DNA from: Trichaptum fuscoviolaceum
Taxonomy: Eukaryota; Basidiomycota; Agaricomycetes; Hymenochaetales; Trichaptaceae
Reading direction: 5' to 3'
NCBI GenBank assembly: GCA_910574455.1
Contig: CAJSYZ010000009.1
Span: 4,481,040 to 4,545,039, forward strand
Length of the DNA stretch: 64,000 bases
This document shows positions 25,601-39,230 of this stretch, one piece after another (positions within the stretch are counted from its first letter, which is position 1; the number at the start of each line of letters is the position of its first letter). Under the pieces are notes generated by a model that saw only the letters and a list, made by a program, of their open reading frames with translations, was not told the DNA's origin and did not search any database. Position numbers and translations under genes: made by a program.

Positions 25601-26638
25601 ACGGCTCTACGAGAAGTACAAGCAGAAGTTCCACCTTCGACGTAACATCTATTGGTATACCCTCCTTTTCCTGCTATGCCAAATTCGAGCTGACGATGGT
25701 TCTTCAGGGCATTCGGGATCGACAACCGCGTAGCACGTCTAAATCTCGAGGTAGACTGGAGTCGTGACTGGCCAGGGCCGTACCTCCTTTCCAAGCTCAT
25801 CCGCCGCATTGCCTATCCGATCAAGAGATGCTGGCTGGCGACAAAGAAGGCTCTTTCTAACCTCAGTCACACTGTCCGGGCACATATATGTGTGCCCTCC
25901 CATACAGGAGACGCAGGAGACGACGTTGAGAGGGGAGAAAGTGGCAGACGAAAAGAAGCGGAAGCACCATCGGAAACCCCTGCCGAAAAAGCGAAGAACG
26001 AGTTTCGTGGATCTTTGCAGAAGATCTTTAGTGACACCGGTTGCGTGAATGAATTCATGCGGAGAATTAACTATTGGGAAGACGAGATGTAAGGACCTCC
26101 ATTTCAGTAACTGTCAAACCTACTAAATTGGATTAGCATTGATAATCACGAGTACTACTTCAAACGGCAGTTCAAAAGTCGCCTCTGGGGCTACCCGGAC
26201 CTCTTTGATCTAATGTGCAAAGAATTACGCCCCGCATTGGTTGAAGCACGCGAGAAGGAGATGGAAAAGGAGGAGGAACAAAACATGACAATGGGTCATG
26301 CCGACAATGGCCCTATAGTACCTGAAGCCACGGGCCAAGACGAGCACGATACCGCTCCTGTCCCAGCCCAATCAAGCCAGATTGTTCCCCTTGATGACGA
26401 GCCAGATTCATTGGATTACACACAAGTAGATACTCAACCGGATAGCCAAGGTCAACCGGTCAACCATCCTCCTACTCTGTATGAGCACGCCTTGTTTATT
26501 GGATCGGGAAAGACAGAGGTGTTGGAACCTCCGTCCGGAGTTTCGATCCCGCAGTCGGAACCAAAAGCGAAAGCTACTATGCCTTTCGAGATCGAGGAAG
26601 TCCTGTCCACACCGGAGAGCAAGCCCGAGGGATCGTGA
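22639..26638 (+). CDS. Array copy 3: intact four-TM membrane protein, divergent soluble part (987 aa)
   Basis: Exons 22639-22645, 22695-22868, 22931-23041, 23097-23157, 23212-23236, 23287-23422, 23478-23605, 23656-23677, 23737-23856, 23923-24076, 24146-24170, 24224-24356, 24409-24548, 24601-24622, 24676-24861, 24914-25160, 25215-25341, 25392-25654, 25708-26088, 26137-26638. All phases agree and no stop occurs. It starts MSEPLSGISP; here the 12-nt exon of the other copies is fused with exon 3. One donor is GC (gcaagg at 24077). Two helical modules, the second with LGHLIAHYGVVGGDNEVI, precede four membrane segments: TTIATFFSSVTATTLQF, GVVNLFWFLSLVFSVSSGV, APMLFLIIAAVAFVIGL and YVSFSTTILTGVHGACLIA. 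Two WK units (one TGVEWIWK) follow, then an acidic tail ending in PEGS. The function is unknown. It is the most divergent copy in the soluble half and has its own promoter, so it may be the oldest member. Confidence 0.8.
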
Positions 26639-28760
26639 ATAGCACAAAGCAAGGAAGAGTCTCGATATGACCATCTGCATAGAAGTAGTACTGTATGTAT
26701 AGTCAAGATTTCCGCAGTGAAGTCTTGATTTCCACAGAGTAAGCTGGATGTAGTAGTATATAGTTCCATTATTGCTGTTTTCTTTTCTGATTTCCTGTAT
26801 AGTGAATCTTGCTATGTAATCTGCCTTTGCTCTTGCGATGATGAATGTACAAACCTTTAGCGGATGTGCATCAGTAAAAAAGACTTGAGGATATCTTGCC
26901 CGAGTTGATCCCAAGCTGACGGCAGACCGCGATAGATGTGGACTTGAGTCGACGCACCCACTGGCAGTCAGATACAATCTCCTCATACGACCTACATTAT
27001 AAGCATAACCTGAAAGATTTATTACATTGGGAGTTGCAATCTCAGATACATAAAAGCAAACAAGATCACATACAAAATATCAGTCATATTATGCAGTACG
27101 CGCCAAGAGGCAACGATATTGCATAGCATAGCATCACATGCCTCACGCAAGCAAGTGTTGTCTAGCGAAAGGTAAACAGGCCCACCCCCACCAGAAAGCA
27201 CGTACGACTTCGACTGTGAGCTTTATACGGAGAGAATGAGAGAAGCTTGAGTACAGATCCCGGTGGAAGCTGAAGATGATGGAGAAGGTGAATGTAGAGC
27301 GAGTGTAAAGTGAGTATGAGACGTGCCAGAATGCTCTGGGCGCGCGAGCGGACAATTCAGTGGCTGGATGAAGGCTTCCGTTCGTACTGTGTCTTCCAGG
27401 ACTCATAATTCTCCCTCTCTTCCCTGATACAAACAAGACGAGACTCTAGCAGATTGTGCGTTGGCCTTGTCAAGGCCACATGCGCTCAGGTTGTCTTTCA
27501 CAACGTGCAATGGAGTTAGAGCTGTTGAGCATGCAGCTTACTTAAGAGGTCAAGGATTGTGCAGATCGCCGCGCGGAACAATGACGGGGCTGTGGTATGA
27601 CTCAATCATGGACGTGACCATTCGGATGATCAAAGCAAGTAAGGGGCGACTACAGGGCCACATATTTCATAGAAGCGAGGGAGTTGTGTAAGTTAGAAGG
27701 GTATCCAAATGTCATTCTCATACGAGTCGTGGAGTGGTGGCGAAGCCAAATGTTAGTGAGATTTTGGTCGAGATCGCGCGGAGCGTAAGACTGGATAACA
27801 CGAGTTTGGGGAGAAACGGAATAACTATGAGATGATGTCATCGAGCGTGTCATGAATTAGGAGGGAGATGATGATTGAGCGCGGGAGTTTCTAGAGGGAG
27901 ATGTGACAGATGAAGGTTGTCGAATTGTATACATCTTCAGGTTGTGTTGTAGGAACATTCCCAGACGGACCAGCCCAACCACCTTCAGGATTCTCCGATC
28001 TTGTGGCGATGACGCACCCACTCCGCTCAGCCCCTGACAATCATCGCCGATCCTCGGAATGAGATGTTGTCCAATCGGCCCTCCAGATCTCGATTGACCG
28101 AGAGAGAGTCACTGCGTCTGCGCTAAGTGATTGGTGACTAGACCCTTGTGTTGCAGATCAGAGAACGACAATGGGCAATGACCGACGGACCGAAGAGTCT
28201 TCCCTTCCCTTCCATCCCTTCTCTCATGCTTATCTTCTTGTGCTTTTCGATGTTCTATCGACGATACAGTCCCATCCGTCTAGGTATGTGTTACTGCGAA
28301 GGGCGCGCACGCACGCGCAGAGGCTAACTTGTCGCTCAAAGGTGGAAGGCTCTCTATTGTAAACAGCGACTCGTGAAACTGCGAAGAAATAGGAAGAACG
28401 GAGATGAACGTGCCATTCTTTCGGATAGGCCCCCTTCACAGTGTCACCGCCCATCTCCCAGCACTCAGTTCACTTCTCGAAATCCTCAAGCCCTTCGACT
28501 GGCAGCTTGAAGACGGATATACTATGCGTCGCAGAGATGGCATCGTCAAGGATGAGTCACGCCCGCCTGCAGGCAAGACTAGGTTTTGGGAACGCAAAGG
28601 TGAGTCTCTGCCTGATAAGCCGTTGGAGAGGTGTCCGATTGAGCACAGGTTGCAGGCGTGGACGATTGAGAGCAGGCTCAGCAGAACAACAATCCATCGC
28701 CTCATTCGGTCCGCGCTGGTAACAATTTGTTTTTATTCAACATATCTCCTATAAACAGAT
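26639..28760. repeat. Downstream repeat module after copy 3
   Basis: About 26640-27900 matches 36063-37400 after copy 4, including a shared ttatgcagtacgcgccaaga. The ~105-bp dispersed repeat is at about 28008-28115. An open frame at 28404-28754 is not kept in related sequence elsewhere and is not called a gene. Confidence 0.5.
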
Positions 28761-31240
28761 TGAAGGCAATAACGAACAGTCTTCTACAAATGTCTGTTAA
28801 GCCAACTGTATGGATATTCGCAGAATTCTCCACCTTCATCGCCCGCACATGCTGAATCAACTCTCCCTTGACCTCATCCTCAAACTGATCGGGTTCCGAC
28901 GCGTCAAGGGCGTGCGCGAAGACCAATCGATATGACACACGGTGCGCTGCAGACGATGTGGAACAAGGTGCGGAACACTGGCCTGTTCTCGAAGTAGTTA
29001 TCCTTCAACAACAGGACACCGACGATCACAGGAAGGACCGGCCTGGTTCAGTGGGATCTTGAGAATCATGCGAGAGCCGGCGCCTGCGACGTAGTCATGC
29101 GCGTTCAGCTTTACAGTGGGTGCCTCGCATGGGACCTCGAAGAATAAGCGAAGGCGGCGAGCAAGTGAGGGTATTGAAGTGAGAGACTGACTGTGCTCTG
29201 CTCTACGAGGCCACCGACGGCGAAGGCAGCCTTGCTGTGGACTTCGGGCTCCTCGTTAGAAAGACCCTGGTAAATGAGCTCGAGGAGAGGCTGCGTCGAA
29301 GCCAAGATTGCTCCGATGAACATTGATCGCTGAGTGAGCATTTCTTTCCCTAAGGACAGACTGTTAGCCTATGCAATACAAAGGTACAAGAGGAATGACG
29401 CACGCCGTATTTAGAGATAAGAGGGGGTATGGTTTGGAAGGCTAGCGCGAAGTCAGCGCTGAGAACGGTGGTGGTGTCTGCTACGAGGTCACCAGCGAAA
29501 GACATCAACACAGAACTGTACTCTGCCTGATCCTCCATCGACTCATGGACCTGGACCTGGACCTGGCCCGGATCTTGACGACAAAGCGCCTTTTATTCAA
29601 GGATCAGGATAGCGATGATGCAGATCTCTTCGAGGTCTACAAAACGAAACTTAGAGGAAATCAAAATGTTAGGAATTTGCGAAGAATTTACGGCGTTCCA
29701 GGAATGCAGCACCAATGGTTTGAAGAGTCTCGACGAGGCAACGCAGGGAGTAGCGACGTCAGATCTAAATAGGGAGGTGGAAGTCAGTATCGGTCATGGA
29801 AACATGCAGGTATCGTCGAAATCAGAACAGAATCCATATTGTGTCAAAGTGAGCTGAGTTAAATGCGCTCATGGTGGATGATCGCACGGGTAAGCAATAC
29901 TCACTTTCCATTCTCGGTCTCATCCTTGTCAAGCATTGGCACCAGCTCGAGCGCGATGAGGCCGTACAGCGATCGCCAGTCCTGCACGATGCCCAGTTTG
30001 TTGAAGGTCCTGATGACCTCCAGAATGCTCCCCGGCGCGTTCTTTTAGATGCCGTCGTAGTAAGGAAGGAGCTGGGAGACGAGCTGGAGCACAGATAGCT
30101 TGATGTACGGCAGGAAGTGTTGGTCTGTTGTGGCGAAGACAGTGCCGATAGTGTCTACGGCGATGGCTGAATTGACCTCATAGAGATTGTCGGCACTGAT
30201 TCACTAAGTGCCGTCGAGTTGGCGTTCTCGTCGTCAAAATTGATAGCCGGGGTTATCTGGCTGATGTAGGGGGCGAACTCGTCTCCTAACAAACTCGCTA
30301 TGACGCCGAAGAAGAGGAAGGTGTAGTCCGGAGGTGCGTGTTACCCATCCTGATGGAAGGCCTACGCCATTATATCTGCGAAGTACGGGTGGAGTGCCTT
30401 TCTTCCTACACCGTTTGCGAATGTACCAGCTGCTTCCAATGCAGTGCTTCTCTGTTCCGTGTGTTTGCCGTCGCCAGAGGTCGAGGAAAAACTTCAGCTT
30501 GTCCATCGGTACGAACGACGGCAGGAGGCAAAGAATGCGCGGTAGACCCATTCACGCCAGTGAAGACAGCCTTGGCATTGGGGGGGAAGGCTCTAGAGTT
30601 GCTTTATGAGCAGCGCAAAGTAGCTCTTGTCTGCAGGAGCTCGAGCAGAACGTCGAGCAGCGCGTCGAGTGCAGTGCGTGCGTCGTGGAATCGGCATTGA
30701 GCACCATGATGACTGAGATGAGCGCAGCGTGCGTGCTGGTGCACTTGTTCAGAGCACGCCGGAATTGTAATCGCGAAGTCGGGACTCGATGAACGGAAGG
30801 CGACACTGTGCAGCATCCTCGCGCCGCCACGTGCATTTGGATATGTACTCAACATGACGTACTTGATGATGCTGCTGAGCGTCGGGAAGATTTGTACTGG
30901 CACAAGTGAAATTGAGAGCGGCCGAAGGTGCGTGGACTCGGCTCCGACCAGTTGACAGAGCGTCCTGTATTCTTCATCAGTACAAAACTCCTTGTGATGT
31001 TCAGAGCCACGCACCAGAATCTCCAACGTCTGGACGACATCAAAGACATGCCCTGCTCTCTGCTCACCACCGCCCTCTATGTCTGGAAATCCCGGATGTC
31101 CTCCTTCTCCAAGTCGCTCAAAATGCACGTCACCGACGGAGGCGCGAACCTTGCCGTTCTCTGGATCTTGCAGGAGGCTCTCGAAGCTCTGATGATGTTG
31201 TGCTGTGCTCCTGGATTCCTTCAGCGGAGATTTTAAGGTA
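28761..31240 (-). pseudogene. Importin-beta (Kap123/importin-4-like) pseudogene, long copy
   Basis: Minus-strand pieces, from C-terminal at low to N-terminal at high coordinates: LVFAHALDASEPDQFEDEV (about 28860-28920), TQPLLELIYQGLSNEEPEVH and SKAAFAVGGLVEQST (about 29205-29300), EDQAEYSSVLMSFAGDLVAD (about 29480-29538), DTIGTVFA-like residues (about 30120-30170), and PVQIFPTLSSIIKYV (about 30850-30900). The order matches a Kap123-type HEAT protein. Frameshifts and stops are frequent. It is nearly identical to the copy at 54860-57340. Confidence 0.75.
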
Positions 31241-32090
31241 AGAGGTACAGCTAGTGATGAGGAAAACTCAAGAATGCGAAATGAATTGAAGTCGTGTTAA
31301 TTGTCACACTGGCAGCGGCCTCAGGCTGCAGTGCCAGTGACATTCGTGACCGTGACTGCCCGGCCCGGGGTTCGGGAATTTGTCCGCTGATTCAAGTTGC
31401 CGGTCTGAACTCTTCCTCCGACGTTCATCACAGGAGACTTGATTGACGCTCTCCGCTGCACGCTGACCAACTCACCCGACTGCTTCTCATATTATTTCAA
31501 GCCACTAAGTCGGTCACAAGGTCAGAACACTAGGCAAAGCTGGTGTAAATGAAAGAGAAGTAGGGATATCATATAGATGGGTGTCGTTCACCGTGCGCTG
31601 CTGAGCCAAACTGGTGTCGCCCTTTGTCGCCGATGGATCGCGTTCTTCCGCCTCCCTTCATCACCGCACAATACGAGAGGTAATTGACTCCCTTTGCCTT
31701 CTGATTCTGTTACTTCATCATCGAGCCAACGCTTATAACGCCCGTACGTCAGTTTTGGTTCTATCTGAGGGTCTATAGACGCGAGGCATAATCTGGCGAT
31801 GTTTAGACCCCGAAACACTATGGGTACTCGATTACAGCAAGACGTTCACGTTTAAGCTTCGCAGAAGATGTATTGAGATCTAAGTGCGTGGATATTGCTT
31901 GACTTCGCAAGGTTTCGAACCTCTCATACCGAAGATTCGGATCAGCGCCGGAATTGATCCTTCTATTACTGCTGTCATTCGCAACCCTGCCTTGTGTTGT
32001 ACGCATGCTCTATATTAGAGTCCATTCTCATCAGCGAAGAAGACTCTCTTTCCTCCCACTTCTCACATCCTTCTGCTCGCAGTCAACGAT
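31241..32090 (+). promoter_or_regulatory. Promoter and 5' leader module of array copy 4
   Basis: 31760-32090 is almost identical to 57860-58190 before copy 6. TATA-like ctatatta at about 32010-32017, 75-80 bases before the ATG, then a CT-rich leader. Confidence 0.55.
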
Positions 32091-35000
32091 ATGTCTGGTT
32101 CGTCCTTTCTTACTGCGAGTTATGGCTCCTGCTGACAAACTTTCGCAGATCCAGAAATAGGTTTGCAGTTACCGGTAGCTCACATCCAATGAGATATCGA
32201 TGACGTCTAGGTGTCAATTCGACGCAAGTGCCGAACGACATCCTTCTCCGACTTGTGGGCGCCACCGAGGAAATCCGCGACCTTCTTCGCCAGAAGGCTG
32301 GTCAAGGACATGGTAAGATGCAATTCCCCAGAGCTTCAACGCACGCTGATTCTCAACTCAGAGACAGCTCAGCAAATCGACCAAGCTTTACAGCAAGACG
32401 AAGATTCACCAAAAGTAATGGTCGCTTCTCAGGATTCTCCCAACGATGAGACGGAGATCAACGATCACAGTAAGTAATTTTATATGTAAGATGATGGTAA
32501 CTGTCTTGGCTCAGATATATAAACAGACAATTGGCCAAGCTTTGAGAAGATAGCGCAATATAGACTCAGATGTGCGAAGCACAAAAGGTATTCGAACTCG
32601 AACTATCTCATCAAACGAGCCTAGTAACATGAACTTCTATTCAAGCGAGTGTAAGAAGATGCAGGTGGAGGTACGTACCAGCCCTTTATCGAGCAACTAT
32701 CTGGAAGTGAGAAAGTATAGTTGGGATGCTTCGTTGCACACTTGGGAATTGTCGGGGGCGACAAAAAAGAGATTGAAGAGGCAGACCCGCTGCGGAATGG
32801 ATTGATTGATCCCATGCAATATCTGGAGAAGGCTTTCGATGCGACTACCGATGGTACGTGGTCCTATCTTGTAGGCGAAGCTATTGCATTATTGCCGACG
32901 GTTTGTTAGAGAGACCGACTGCGATGAACGAAGTTCAAAAGTCCTTCAGTGGGCTTATTGTCTTCGTTCGTTACTTCGTTCGTTACTTCGCTTACAGCCC
33001 GCATCAGAAAGATGCAGTATATCCTGATAAAGTCGAACAATGGTGGAACATCACTCGTGTGAGTTCAGAGTATCTACGGCATATGCGAGGGATTAATCCT
33101 TCTACGCAAAGGATGGATATCTCAAAATCCGCAGTAAGGATCAAATTCCATCAACCCGCAGCTTGATCTCTAATGCTGCGTGTTTCAGACTTCGTATATC
33201 GTGGTAAATTTGTCGCATGCTTGGAATTCATCCACGACGTCTTCTTCTCGGAGTTGGAAATGGCGATGGGCGCCGTCATTGAAGCACTGTCAACATTTGA
33301 AGAGAATTGTAAGTAGTTAGGTCTGTGAATCTCTGGTATTGTTCACGTTCTCTAATGGTGGCCGTCTTGATTCTCACGTAGCTGCGAGTGAGTGGCTAGC
33401 GAGGCAGAAGATAAAGGACTACGAAAGCTGGTGTGCGGAATACATAAAGATTGTCTTCCCATACTCGAATCGGATCAGAGAACAGGGTGGTTGGCCAGAG
33501 CCTCATGAGTACGAGTACTTCGGGAAACGACTCGCAGAGCACAGAAGGTATGGCATCCCGTATACGTATCACTATCCGATCTGACATGCTCGTCTTTAGA
33601 TTGTGTGAGGACATGCGGGTAGAGGTAAGTAAGTAGCTTCTGCAGCTCAGATGTTGTTTTAACAACATTTCAGCTGGACCACCTTGCATCGCACTATATC
33701 ATAATTGGAGGCGACAAGGTGGTCATTAAAGCAACAAACATGCTCAAGGAGGAGCTACTCTCTCATGTTCAGTATCTTGAGAATGCCCTTCTTAGTCGAC
33801 CAGGAGGTTGGTAATATGCCATGTGATGGGCGAGCAAGCTCTAATATGCAGTTTTTATAGATTTCCGAACGGAAATGAGCAATATGATTCAAAGCCTTCT
33901 ATTTGCTGTCATTGGCTTTCAAAGCAGTCTCTATCATCAAAAACACGCGTTTTACTTCCGAAAAGTCAAGCAATGGGTAACCTGTACATGGGTGAGTACC
34001 GCGTCTATGGTGGACATGTGACATTGACTCATCAACGCATAGATCGGAGTGCACAGAATCTTGAGTATGCAAGAAGGAGATTTTCGAAGGTGTCTGTATT
34101 TCTGACAGAATCATGGGTTAAGGTTTATTGCAACGCGGAAAAGAGTTTCAATGCATGTCTTACGTGTGCAACACTTTCCTTTCCGAATTTGACCGCGCGA
34201 TGATCGGTATGACACATGGAGAACTAGTGAAATCGGAAGAGAAGTCCTTCAGCGCAGTACCGGAAGAACTGAAGACGTTCGGAAAGGAGTGTAAGTAGTT
34301 TATTAACGGCTACGTCCATATGTACTCTAACTCAAAACTAGCCCTGCCAAAATTCCTTGTTGACCAGATGGAGAGGGACACAACACGATATATCAACTTG
34401 ACAACAATTGCCACCTTCTTCTCCAGTGTGACAGCGACCACACTCCAGTTCACGTACGCACCATCGGAATCGGAACCGTCCAACTCCTTGAGAGGGGTGG
34501 TCAACCTCTTCTGGTTCTTGTCGTTAGTCTTCAGCGTATCTTCGGGTGTGAGTAGCTTGTTGGGATTGACTTGGAGGAAATCTTCAATGTGTGCGAGCAT
34601 CTTCATCTATAAGTCAGGCAGAACTAACGAGCGTTGAAGATACGACACTCGTGTTCCTCCGAAACTCATTCGCATGTGGTTCGACAAGGCGCCCATGCTG
34701 TTCCTTATTATTGCAGCTGTCGCTTTTGTCATTGGCCTGAATCTGTTTGCGTATTTGTCTCTTCAGGTCCGTCTCAAAGTATCTAAAGGTCAGTATAGAG
34801 TCTAACGTATATCCAGCCACGATATGTCTCTTTTTCAACGACCATTCTCACCGGAATACACGGAGCGTGCTTAATTGCCGTTACGGCTTGGTTTATATAC
34901 CAACTCAAGCACGAGTCCATTTGGGCTGGCTGGGTCAGGGCGGTCATGAAGCCAATTACGACATTCATAGGATGGATCAGCACAGGCGTGAAATGGATTT

Positions 35001-36062
35001 GTAAGATGGTAAAGCGGCCCTACGAGAAGTACAAACGGAACTTGCACCTGCAGCGCAATATATATTGGTATACCCTCCACCTGCTATGCCAAATTCGTGC
35101 TAACATTCTGGTGTAGGGCCTTCGGGATGGACAACCGCGTAGCGGGGCTAAACCACGACATAGACTGGGAGCTGAACTGGCCAGGGCCGTATCTCCTTTC
35201 CAAGCTCATCCGCTGCATTGCATATCCGATCAAGAGATGCTGTCTGGCAACAAAGAAGGCTCTTTTTGACCTCTGTCACACTGTCTGGGCACATATATGC
35301 GTGTCCTCTCATAAGGGAGACGCAGGAGACGACGTTGAGAGGGGAGAAAGTGGCAGACGAACAGCAGTGGCAGCACCAGAGGAAACCTCCTTGGAAACCC
35401 TTGCTGAGAAAGCGAAGAACGAGTTTCGTGGATCCTTGAAGAAGATCTTTAGTGACACCGGATATGTGAATTTGAACATGTATATAATCGACATCTGGGA
35501 AGACAACATGTAAGGACCTCCATTTCCATCAATGACAAGCCTACTAAATTGGATTAGCATTAATAATGACGAGTACTACTTCAAACGGCCGTTCAAGTGC
35601 TATCTCTGGGGCTACCCGGAACTCTTTGATAAAATGTGCGAAGAATTACGCCCCGCATTGGTTAAAGCAAGGGAGAAAAGAAACGAGAAGGGGAAGGAAA
35701 AAGAGGAGGAGCAAACAATGTTAATGGGACATGCCGACAATCGTCCTACAGCACCTGAAGCCACCGGCCAAGACCAGCACAACACCACACCTATTTCACC
35801 CCAATCAAGCCAGATTGTTCCCCTTAATGACGAGGTAAATGGGACACAAATGGACACTCGACCGGAAGACCAAGGTCAACCGGTCAACCGCTCTCGCACT
35901 TGGGATGAGCCCGCCTTGTTTACTGGATCGGGAAGCACAGAGGCGTTGCAACCTACGTTCGGAGATTCAATCCCGCAGTCCGACATACGAGCGAGAGATA
36001 CTACGCGTTTAGAGATTGAGGAAGTCCTGCCCACACTGGAGAGCGAAACCGAGGGATCGTGA
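32091..36062 (+). CDS. Array copy 4: intact four-TM membrane protein (968 aa), reference model
   Basis: Exons 32091-32097, 32149-32160, 32211-32312, 32362-32469, 32527-32587, 32646-32670, 32721-32853, 32910-33058, 33112-33133, 33189-33308, 33382-33547, 33600-33624, 33674-33806, 33861-33991, 34043-34064, 34123-34290, 34342-34588, 34640-34766, 34817-35067, 35117-35509, 35558-36062. The joined frame is open, starting MSDPEIGVNSTQVPND. Module A is about residues 77-246 (LGCFVAHLGIVGGDKKEI), module B about 247-461 (LDHLASHYIIIGGDKVVI). Membrane segments are near 479-497, 513-538, 562-585 and 589-616. A single WK unit (TGVKWICK) follows, then a tail of ~325 residues, acidic and rich in E, P and Q. 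A 12-nt tandem repeat in exon 8 gives FVRYFVRY. No signal peptide is seen, so a multi-pass protein with both ends on the same side is likely. I recognise no named family. Confidence 0.82.
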
Positions 36063-37570
36063 ATAGCACAAAGCAAGGAAGAGTCACGATAGGACCGTCT
36101 GAACCCAGAGAAGGTGTATGTACAATAGTCAAGAATTCCGTAGTGAAGCCTTGAGATTCGCGTGTATAGGTTTGGCTTCCATAGAGTAAGCTGGATGTAG
36201 TTGTATATAATTCTGTGATTGCTGTTCTTTTTTAAAGATGTCCTATTTTGTGAACCTTGCTATGTAGTCAGTCTTTGGCCTTGCGATGTTGAATGTTCAA
36301 GCATTTAGCTAATGAGCATCAGTAAGAAGCCTCAGTCGATCGAATTTTGACTTCGGGATGTCTTGCTCGAGTTGACCTCAAGCTGACGGCAGACTGCGAT
36401 AGATGTGAACTTCACTCAATGGTAGTCAGATTCAATCTCCACATATAACCTACGTTAGAAAACATAACCGGCAAGGTTTATTACTTTGGCAGTTGCAGTT
36501 TTAGATAGATAACAGCAAATAAGATCACATGCATAAGTATCAGCCATATTATGCAGTACGCGCCAAGAGGGCACGATATAACATAGCATAGCATCATCTC
36601 CCTCACGCAAGCAAGTGTTGTCTCAGGAAGTGAGAACTCACAAGACCCAAGCCCGCCAGAAAGCACGTGCGCCTCGTCTGTAAGCTTTATACGGAGAGAA
36701 TGCGGAAAGCTTGATTACAGATCCGGGTGGAGGCTGAAGAGATGGAGAAGATGAATGAAGGGCGAGTGTAAGATGCTCTAGGCGTGTGAGTGAATAGTTC
36801 AGTGGCCTGACAAAGGCTTCCGTTTGTACCGTATTTTTCTACCCGTCCTCCAAAGCTCATCATCCTCTCTCTCTTCCCTGATACAAACAAGTCGAGACTT
36901 CCAGCAGAAGGTTCGTCGGCCTTGTCAATGTACACGCACTCAGATTGTCCTTCATGACGTCCAGTGGAGTAAAAGCTACACATGGGCGTAAGGTCTACTT
37001 GAAAGATTGCACAGATCGCCGCACAGAATAGTAACGAGGCTGTGGTGGGACTCGAGCCTAGGGTGACCATTCAGATGATCAAAGCGAGTAAGTGTTGAAA
37101 GTGATTATAGGCCCACGCAACAAAGGACACGCGAGGGAGTTGTGCGAGTTAGGAGGGTATGCAATGGTCATTCTCATATGCATAGCGAAGTGGTGGCAAA
37201 GCAAAAAAGTGAAGAGATTTTTGTCGTGATCGCGCGGAGCGTAAGGTCAGATAATCCGAGTTTGGGGAAAAAGGGAAGAAGTATGAGATGATGTCATCGA
37301 GCGTACCATGAGGTAGGAGGGAGAGGGATGGTTGAGCGCGGCAGTTTGCAGAGGCAGATGTGACAAATGAAGAGGAGAAAGGAAGGTGTAGTCGACTTGT
37401 GTTGCAGATTCCAGATGGACCAGTCAAGTCTATGCGATCTCATGCCGGCGATGACTGCAGCTATGACGTACGCACTCTGCTTTCAGTGGCCCCTGGCGAT
37501 CATCGCCGATCGATTGCGGTCGATGTTGTTCGATCGGCAATCCAGATCGGAATCGACTAAGAAAGTCGAC
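36063..37570. repeat. Downstream repeat module after copy 4
   Basis: Matches the module after copy 3 over most of its length. The ~105-bp dispersed repeat is at about 37449-37562. No gene recognised. Confidence 0.5.
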
Positions 37571-37630
37571 GACAGCAGAAGACGGATTCAGAAAGTAGCA
37601 CCCTTGTTCTTTCAGATAATAGCTTTGAGT

Positions 37631-37672
37631 AGCCTCGTGACCAGGCCAGGCTAGCGTTTTAGGTATGTCTGA
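37631..37672. mobile_element. Remnant of the TIR element found at 47475-53826
   Basis: A 24-bp string identical to the left end of that element, tagcctcgtgaccaggccag followed by gcta, sits at about 37631-37654. It is followed by a similar gtatgtctg, in a place where copies 1, 5 and 6 have unrelated sequence. It is probably a deletion relic. Confidence 0.5.
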
Positions 37673-39230
37673 AGCAGGAAGACATCGTGCAGAGACAGTC
37701 GCGGTATGGCGGTGGTTCATATTCCCACGGTTCCAGGCACAAAGACCCTTACCTACCTCCCTGTTCTAATCTTTGGTCGAGCAACCAAGTCTCCCGATTG
37801 CACCGACATCCGCATCATACCATTCGAAGAATAAGTCGGGAGGACTTATTCACGGACTTCCTACCCCAATCTTACAACTCAGGTGCCCTGTGGTAATTGA
37901 TTTCTACAGGGATAACAAAAGGACCATACGCTACAGTATAGGACAGTGGACAAATGTACCACTAGGGAAATATTCGTCGTTTTCGATTAGCAGCATCGGA
38001 GAGTCCAGCGCAAACTCTGCCAAAGTATCGACCCCAGCCATCTTAGTATACCTGCCCGCACCAGGGCCCTCCTTCGGTGACCAGAACGACCAGCACGCTC
38101 CGCCACTCAGGAAACCTCGCAAACGCTACCTCGTGTTCCAGCTTCTCCAACATCAGGCAAGGGAGTTGTGCAGAGAATGCAACTTGACGGTCGAAGAGGG
38201 TTGCAGAGTAAAGGGGTCCGTGGGTGATTAGGGCGTTTGCAGTCGGTGGGTTCGCCAACGGGGTTCAATGCGCCGCGGCGCACGTATAACGAGCGGCATA
38301 TAAACCCCTCCCTCTGGTGGAGGACTGCGCAGAGGAAAACGACACGCATGCGGGAGGAGGTGAGAGCTGTGATAGACTGCGCGAGGTTGGTCGTTCTTGT
38401 GAGTATCGTGGAAGCGATTAGGGCAGAACGGCCAACAGGTCTCGGTTATGATTGCACGGCACGTCCGGATGAAGAGCGAGGCCTTACAAGGAGGGGAACG
38501 AGAAAGAGGAGAAGAAGGAAGACGCAATGCCGAGCAAGGTTGGAACCGGAAGAGAATGGTCGGGACAGTGGATCTTCATAGTCCTTCCGAGTCGATGCAG
38601 ATTGGGCGCATGAAGCGATCTACATACGAGCGTCACGCCCAGCCTTTCCTGCATCGCCGAATGCCATTCGACACAGCTCCACTCCTCCGTGCCTCTCTGC
38701 GGCCTCTTTCCCGCCATCGGTGTGCACATGTAGTTCAAGGAGAGGTATGGGTCCATGCAATTGAGATGGAGGAGGTGGACGAGAAGGAAAGAGGAGGGGA
38801 AGACAGTCGGAAGGCATGTGTCCGCCTAAAATGTGTTTGGCGACATGGTGGGTGAGGGACCGAGATGTCGAGGCGAGGGACAAGCACGCTCTGTCAAGTT
38901 GGGCTTTGCGCACCGTTTAACAAGATGTTCGCGTTCAACATAACACCACCGTAGCAGAAGCGAAGAGAGGTGCAAACAGTGATTGTGGAGGGCGCAAAGA
39001 CTATGCATCCGCGGCGTTATCGTCACATCAGTGACCCAGGAGTCTAAATACGGGAGCAGAACCGACAGCGAAGAGAGTCTCGGCTAGGTCATTACAGAGA
39101 GTAGCGATGACGACAGACCTAAACAGGGAGAAGAGAGTCAGTATCGGTCATGATAGTATAAAGGTATTGTCACAATCAAGATAGAATCCGTATATGGTCT
39201 CATACAACCGAAAAGACGTCGAAGTGAGTT
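37673..39230. repeat. Repeat module matching 8830-10100
   Basis: Same order of blocks as after copy 1, with indels. Open frames on both strands differ between copies. One plus frame (37773-38231) has a counterpart at 54104-54475 (RELCRECNLTVEEGCRVKGS versus RELCKEFNLKVAEGCRVKGS), which may be an old exon, but no gene can be assembled. Confidence 0.5.
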
